NCBI RefSeq assembly: GCF_017573465.1
Contig: NZ_JAGEPF010000003.1
Span: 310,001 to 374,000, forward strand
DNA: 64,000 nt
Reading direction: 5' to 3'
Origin: Actinomadura violacea
Lineage (GTDB): Bacteria > Actinomycetota > Actinomycetes > Streptosporangiales > Streptosporangiaceae
Shown here piece after piece: positions 61,425-64,000 of the stretch. The notes below the pieces were generated by a model. That model ran no database searches and had not been told where the DNA came from. It worked only from the letters and a program-made list of their open reading frames with translations. The stretch's first letter is position 1, and the number at the start of each line of letters is the position of its first letter. A program made the position numbers and the translations under genes.

Positions 61425-63149
61425 TCAATTCTCCTCGTTCTTCCTGGCCGTCGTCCATGCCGCGGCGCACAGCGCCCCGATACCCACCGCGACCAGCACC
61501 CATTCCGGCACCTCGCCGACCCGGTCGGCCAGGGTGCGCTCGGTGCGCTCGGGGACGCTCGCGACCTGGATGTCGGGCACGAACTCCCTGGAGCGGTCGA
61601 TCATCCGGCCGTCCGGGGCGACGATCGCGCTGATCCCGCTCGTCGCGGCAACCAAGATCGTACGGCCATGTTCGACCGCGCGCAGCCTCGACATGGCGAT
61701 CTGCTGGGGCGGCAGGCTGGTGCGGCCGTAGGTGGCGTTGTTGGTCTGGACGATCAGGATCCGGCCGCGGGAGACGTCGCGGACCTCCCGGTCGTAGGCG
61801 ACCTCGAAGCAGATCACGTCGCCGATGTCGACGGGCCCGAGCCGCATGACCCCCGACCGGGTGCCCTTGGCGAAGTCCCGGGGGATCAGCTCGAACCGCT
61901 TGATGATCTTGGTGAGGACGTCCCGGTACGGCAGGTACTCGCCGAACGGGACGGGGTGCCGCTTGACGTAGTAGTCGCCGGGGCCGGTCACCGGGTCCCA
62001 CACGATCCCGCGGTTCTCGACCATCTTGCGGTCGGGGGTGTCGGTGAGGGCGCCGACCAGGACGGGGACGCCGACGTCCTTCACGGCGCCGTCGATGGCG
62101 CGGTAGGCGTCGGGCTCGGTGTAGGGGTCCAGGTCGCTGGAGTTCTCCGGCCACACCACCAACTGCGGCCGGGCGACCTTGCCGGCGCGGACCTCGGCGG
62201 CCAGCTCGTGGGTGGCCTTGACGTGGTTGTTCAGGACGGCCTTGCGCTGGCCGAGGAAGTCCAGGCCGAGGCGGGGCACGTTGCCCTGGATGACGGCGAC
62301 GGTGACGTGCTTGCCATCGGTGGGGGTGGGGATGAGCGCGCCCGCGCCGGTGACGGCGCCGGCGACGACCAGGGCGAGGCCCGCGGAGACGGCGGCGCGG
62401 CGCCTGCCGGGGCGGCTCGCCGTGCCGCCCGTGCCCTCGCCCGTGCCTTCGTCGTCGGTGGTGCCTTCATCGGCGGCGGTGCCGCGGCGGGGCGGGCGGA
62501 GCCGCCAGGCGGCGACGGCGGCGGCGGCGAGCAGCCCGCCGAGCAGCGCGGTCAGGAAGGTGACCAGGGGCGCGCCGCCGACCGAGGCGTAGTGCGTGAG
62601 GGGCGTGGCGGTCTGGGAGAAGGCCAGCCGCGCCCACGGGAACCCGCCGAACGGCTCGCGGCCGCGCAGCGCCTCCTGGGCGACCCACAGCGCCGCCGTC
62701 CACACCGGCCAGCCGGGCAGCCGGGTGACCAGCGCGATCGCGGCGCCCATGGGGATGAAGTACAGCGCCTGGACGAGGCTCAGCGCGGCCCAGGCGTCCG
62801 GGCCGACCGGGATCAGGCCGTCGAGGGTGGGCAGGAAGAACGCGGCGCCGCCGAGGAAGCCGAGCCAGGCGCCGGTGCGGGCCCGCTGCCCGCGCAGCGC
62901 GAGGGTGAGGGCGGCGATGGCGACCGGCCCGAGCGGGGTCAGGTCGAACGGCGGGAAGGCCAGGCACAGCAGGGCGCCCGCGGCCACCGCCACGAGGGTG
63001 CGGGGCCAGCCGGCGCGCCCGCCGGTGCGCAGGAAGCGCCGAGCGGCCCGGCCGAGGCGGGCGGCGCGCCCGGGGCGCGCGGCCGCGCCGGCGTCCGCCG
63101 GTCCGCCGACCGGCGGCCGGTCCGGGAGGGTCTCCTGGGCCACGTGCAC
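61425..63149 (-). CDS. lnt: apolipoprotein N-acyltransferase
   Basis: A 574-residue enzyme: a basic N-terminus, about six to eight helices (TLVAVAAGALLCLAFPPFDLTPLGPVAIAALTLAL onward), then the extracytoplasmic nitrilase domain. The catalytic triad is Glu in VVWPENS, Lys in YVKRHPVPFGEYLP, and Cys in GDVICFEVAYD. A final helix VLVAVGIGALCAAAW precedes the cytosolic end. It adds the third acyl chain to lipoproteins. GTG start 63149. Operonic with ppm1. Confidence 0.94.
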   Translation of the reverse strand: MHVAQETLPDRPPVGGPADAGAAARPGRAARLGRAARRFLRTGGRAGWPRTLVAVAAGALLCLAFPPFDLTPLGPVAIAALTLALRGQRARTGAWLGFLGGAAFFLPTLDGLIPVGPDAWAALSLVQALYFIPMGAAIALVTRLPGWPVWTAALWVAQEALRGREPFGGFPWARLAFSQTATPLTHYASVGGAPLVTFLTALLGGLLAAAAVAAWRLRPPRRGTAADEGTTDDEGTGEGTGGTASRPGRRRAAVSAGLALVVAGAVTGAGALIPTPTDGKHVTVAVIQGNVPRLGLDFLGQRKAVLNNHVKATHELAAEVRAGKVARPQLVVWPENSSDLDPYTEPDAYRAIDGAVKDVGVPVLVGALTDTPDRKMVENRGIVWDPVTGPGDYYVKRHPVPFGEYLPYRDVLTKIIKRFELIPRDFAKGTRSGVMRLGPVDIGDVICFEVAYDREVRDVSRGRILIVQTNNATYGRTSLPPQQIAMSRLRAVEHGRTILVAATSGISAIVAPDGRMIDRSREFVPDIQVASVPERTERTLADRVGEVPEWVLVAVGIGALCAAAWTTARKNEEN

Positions 63150-63343
63150 CCCTCGTTCGCTCGATCCGTCCGCCGAACGCTACCGGCCCGCGGCGGCCGG
63201 GGCGACCACGCCCCGGTCACGGTGTTCCCGCTGATGCGGCAACGGTATGCGCTCGCGGACGGCTCCGGGGCGGCACGAAGGCGGAGGGCGTGGCGGGAGA
63301 GGCTGCGGCACCGCGCGGAAAGCGGGCGCGCGGACGCGGAAGA

Positions 63344-63424
63344 GGGCCCGTGACATCCATCGGGCCGGAGCCGTCCCACAGGCGGTGAGAGCGGGTCTCC
63401 GTTTTCTACTGGATGTCCGGGCCC
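63344..63424 (-). ncRNA. candidate structured RNA in the long lnt leader
   Basis: GGGCCCG (63344-63350) and GACATCCA (63352-63359) pair with TGGATGTC (63410-63417) and CGGGCCC (63418-63424), a 15-bp stem with a single bulge that closes a roughly 50-nt branched region. It lies about 180 nt downstream of a strong minus-strand promoter and 195 nt before lnt. Nearby are CGGGCGG-CT-CCGCCCG (63451-63466) and GCCAC-CGGT-GTGGC. I could not match it to RNase P, tmRNA, SRP or a riboswitch. The 690 bp from 63150 to 63838 holds no gene. Confidence 0.4.
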
Positions 63425-63606
63425 TTCCCGGGTCCAACCCCCCGCGCGATCGGGCGGCTCCGCCCGGACACCGGCCCCGGACCACCGCGCTGGCTCGGAC
63501 GGGCACGGCGTCGGCCACCGGTGTGGCCCGCTCTCGCCCCGCCGCGGCGCGGTGCCCGGTGGCGACCCGGGCGGCCGATCGGTGAGTCCCGTGCTGGACT
63601 GCAGCA

Positions 63607-63634
63607 AAACTACCGGCTTCGCGGCCCTTGTCAA
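63607..63634 (-). promoter_or_regulatory. strong housekeeping promoter, minus strand
   Basis: TTGACA (63629-63634), 16-bp spacer, TAGTTT (63607-63612). It is the most consensus-like promoter in the window, yet it sits about 450 nt before the lnt start. Confidence 0.65.
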
Positions 63635-63775
63635 CCGCCGCATGTTCTGCGGCGACTCTCTGTTCTCCCAGTTCAGCACCATGATCGCAGGTGGCGGCCA
63701 ATTCCGTCCCGGACGAGCGGGTCCGGCCCCGCGGCGCGCGGCGCCGCGGGGCTCGGCAGGCCCGTCCCAGCGGCC

Positions 63776-63847
63776 CTGTCAGCCGCCTACCTGTCAGCCG
63801 CCTACCTGTCAGCCGCCTACCTGTCAGCCGCCTACCTGTCAGCCGCC
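63776..63847 (-). repeat. 15-bp tandem repeat duplicating a stop codon
   Basis: 4.8 copies of CTGTCAGCCGCCTAC on the plus strand. On the minus strand each 15-bp unit is five codons in the thioesterase frame containing GGC GGC TGA, so the gene end is followed by repeated in-frame stops. Confidence 0.85.
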
Positions 63848-64000
63848 CGCCGAGGGGACGACGACGGTGCCGGTGGCGGTGACCGCGACGATCGGCTCGG
63901 CGAGCACCTCGGCGGACGACTCGCCCTTGTCGGGGCGGCCCCGGCACACCACCCGGGCCTCGAAGTCCAGGGTGCGGCTGCGGGTGCCGACGCGGGTGAC
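63839..64000 (-). CDS. C-terminal end of a hotdog thioesterase-like protein, partial
   Basis: The last 53 codons of a gene entering from the right edge: TRVGTRSRTLDFEARVVCRG and DKGESSAEVLAEPIVAVTATGTVVVP look like the final strands of a hotdog-fold acyl-CoA thioesterase (PaaI-like). The active-site residues are outside the window. Its stop lies in a 15-bp tandem repeat. Identity is tentative. Confidence 0.55.
   Translation of the reverse strand, partial: VTRVGTRSRTLDFEARVVCRGRPDKGESSAEVLAEPIVAVTATGTVVVPSAGG

Noticed and set aside
63150..63838. Known RNAs (RNase P, tmRNA, SRP, 6S-like) in the lnt leader
   Set aside because: None of their universal sequence blocks was found, so only an unassigned structured candidate is reported.

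Overview
This is a 64 kb stretch of a very GC-rich actinobacterial chromosome. Diagnostic content includes RbpA behind a textbook SigR promoter, an Lnt-Ppm1 pair, an MprAB-like two-component system, many single-gene regulators, and at least nine genes with a TANNNT -10 box 6-8 nt before the start codon (leaderless pattern). A Streptosporangiales/Thermomonosporaceae-like organism such as Actinomadura is my inference. I see no phage, insertion sequence, CRISPR array or rRNA.

Layout. 0-2.3 kb: a sugar gene set (partial DUF2064 protein, GT2 glycosyltransferase, NAD epimerase). 2.4-19.7 kb: short regulator/enzyme pairs (class V aminotransferase with LysR; cupin-IclR divergent from a P450; ABM monooxygenase and serine hydrolase divergent from MarR; WYL regulator divergent from a UvrA-like ATPase; PQQ propeller protein; F420/FMN PPOX protein; secreted tyrosine phosphatase; MarR with esterase; SDR; LOG-like protein; pterin dehydratase). 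19.8-27.8 kb: one minus-strand operon of response regulator, histidine kinase, GT2-GtrA fusion and two GT39 membrane glycosyltransferases with Gly-rich linkers. 27.9-38.1 kb: an Ala-rich protein, RsgA with an upstream mini-ORF, GNAT, a DrrAB-type exporter with TetR, a kinase, a TenA/PqqC-like protein, a quinone reductase with an ArsR-type regulator, and a methyltransferase.

38.1-39.2 kb holds the most unusual locus: in one direction, a 19-residue Arg/Cys-rich mini-ORF, an atypical tRNA-Cys, a tRNA-Arg(CCG) and a KxDG RNA-ligase-fold protein. 39.3-45.4 kb: aldehyde dehydrogenase, TetR with an FAD monooxygenase, then an Erm-type 23S rRNA methyltransferase. The erm gene sits behind a leaderless leader peptide with an Arg-Leu-Arg motif and an intrinsic terminator, which reads as a drug-responsive attenuator. 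An HSL-type esterase and a zinc-ribbon protein follow.

45.4-54.3 kb: a frameshifted DUF885 peptidase, a kinase-lobe-like membrane protein, a MoxR-DUF58-VWA operon, two methyltransferases, and an MFS pump whose frame continues into a SAM methyltransferase; the pump is preceded by a 7-codon leaderless leader and a hairpin. 54.3-64 kb: MerR, DHA2 exporter and TetR; EF-hand protein; GDPD; a solitary Phd-like antitoxin divergent from a ClpP paralogue; rbpA; fxsA; lnt-ppm1 behind a strong promoter and a long, structured untranslated stretch; and the end of a thioesterase-like gene.

Several genes could act together in antibiotic or oxidative stress (Erm, UvrA-like protein, DrrAB, two MFS pumps, SigR-driven rbpA, ClpP). 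The recurring regulatory theme is short upstream ORFs followed by hairpins.
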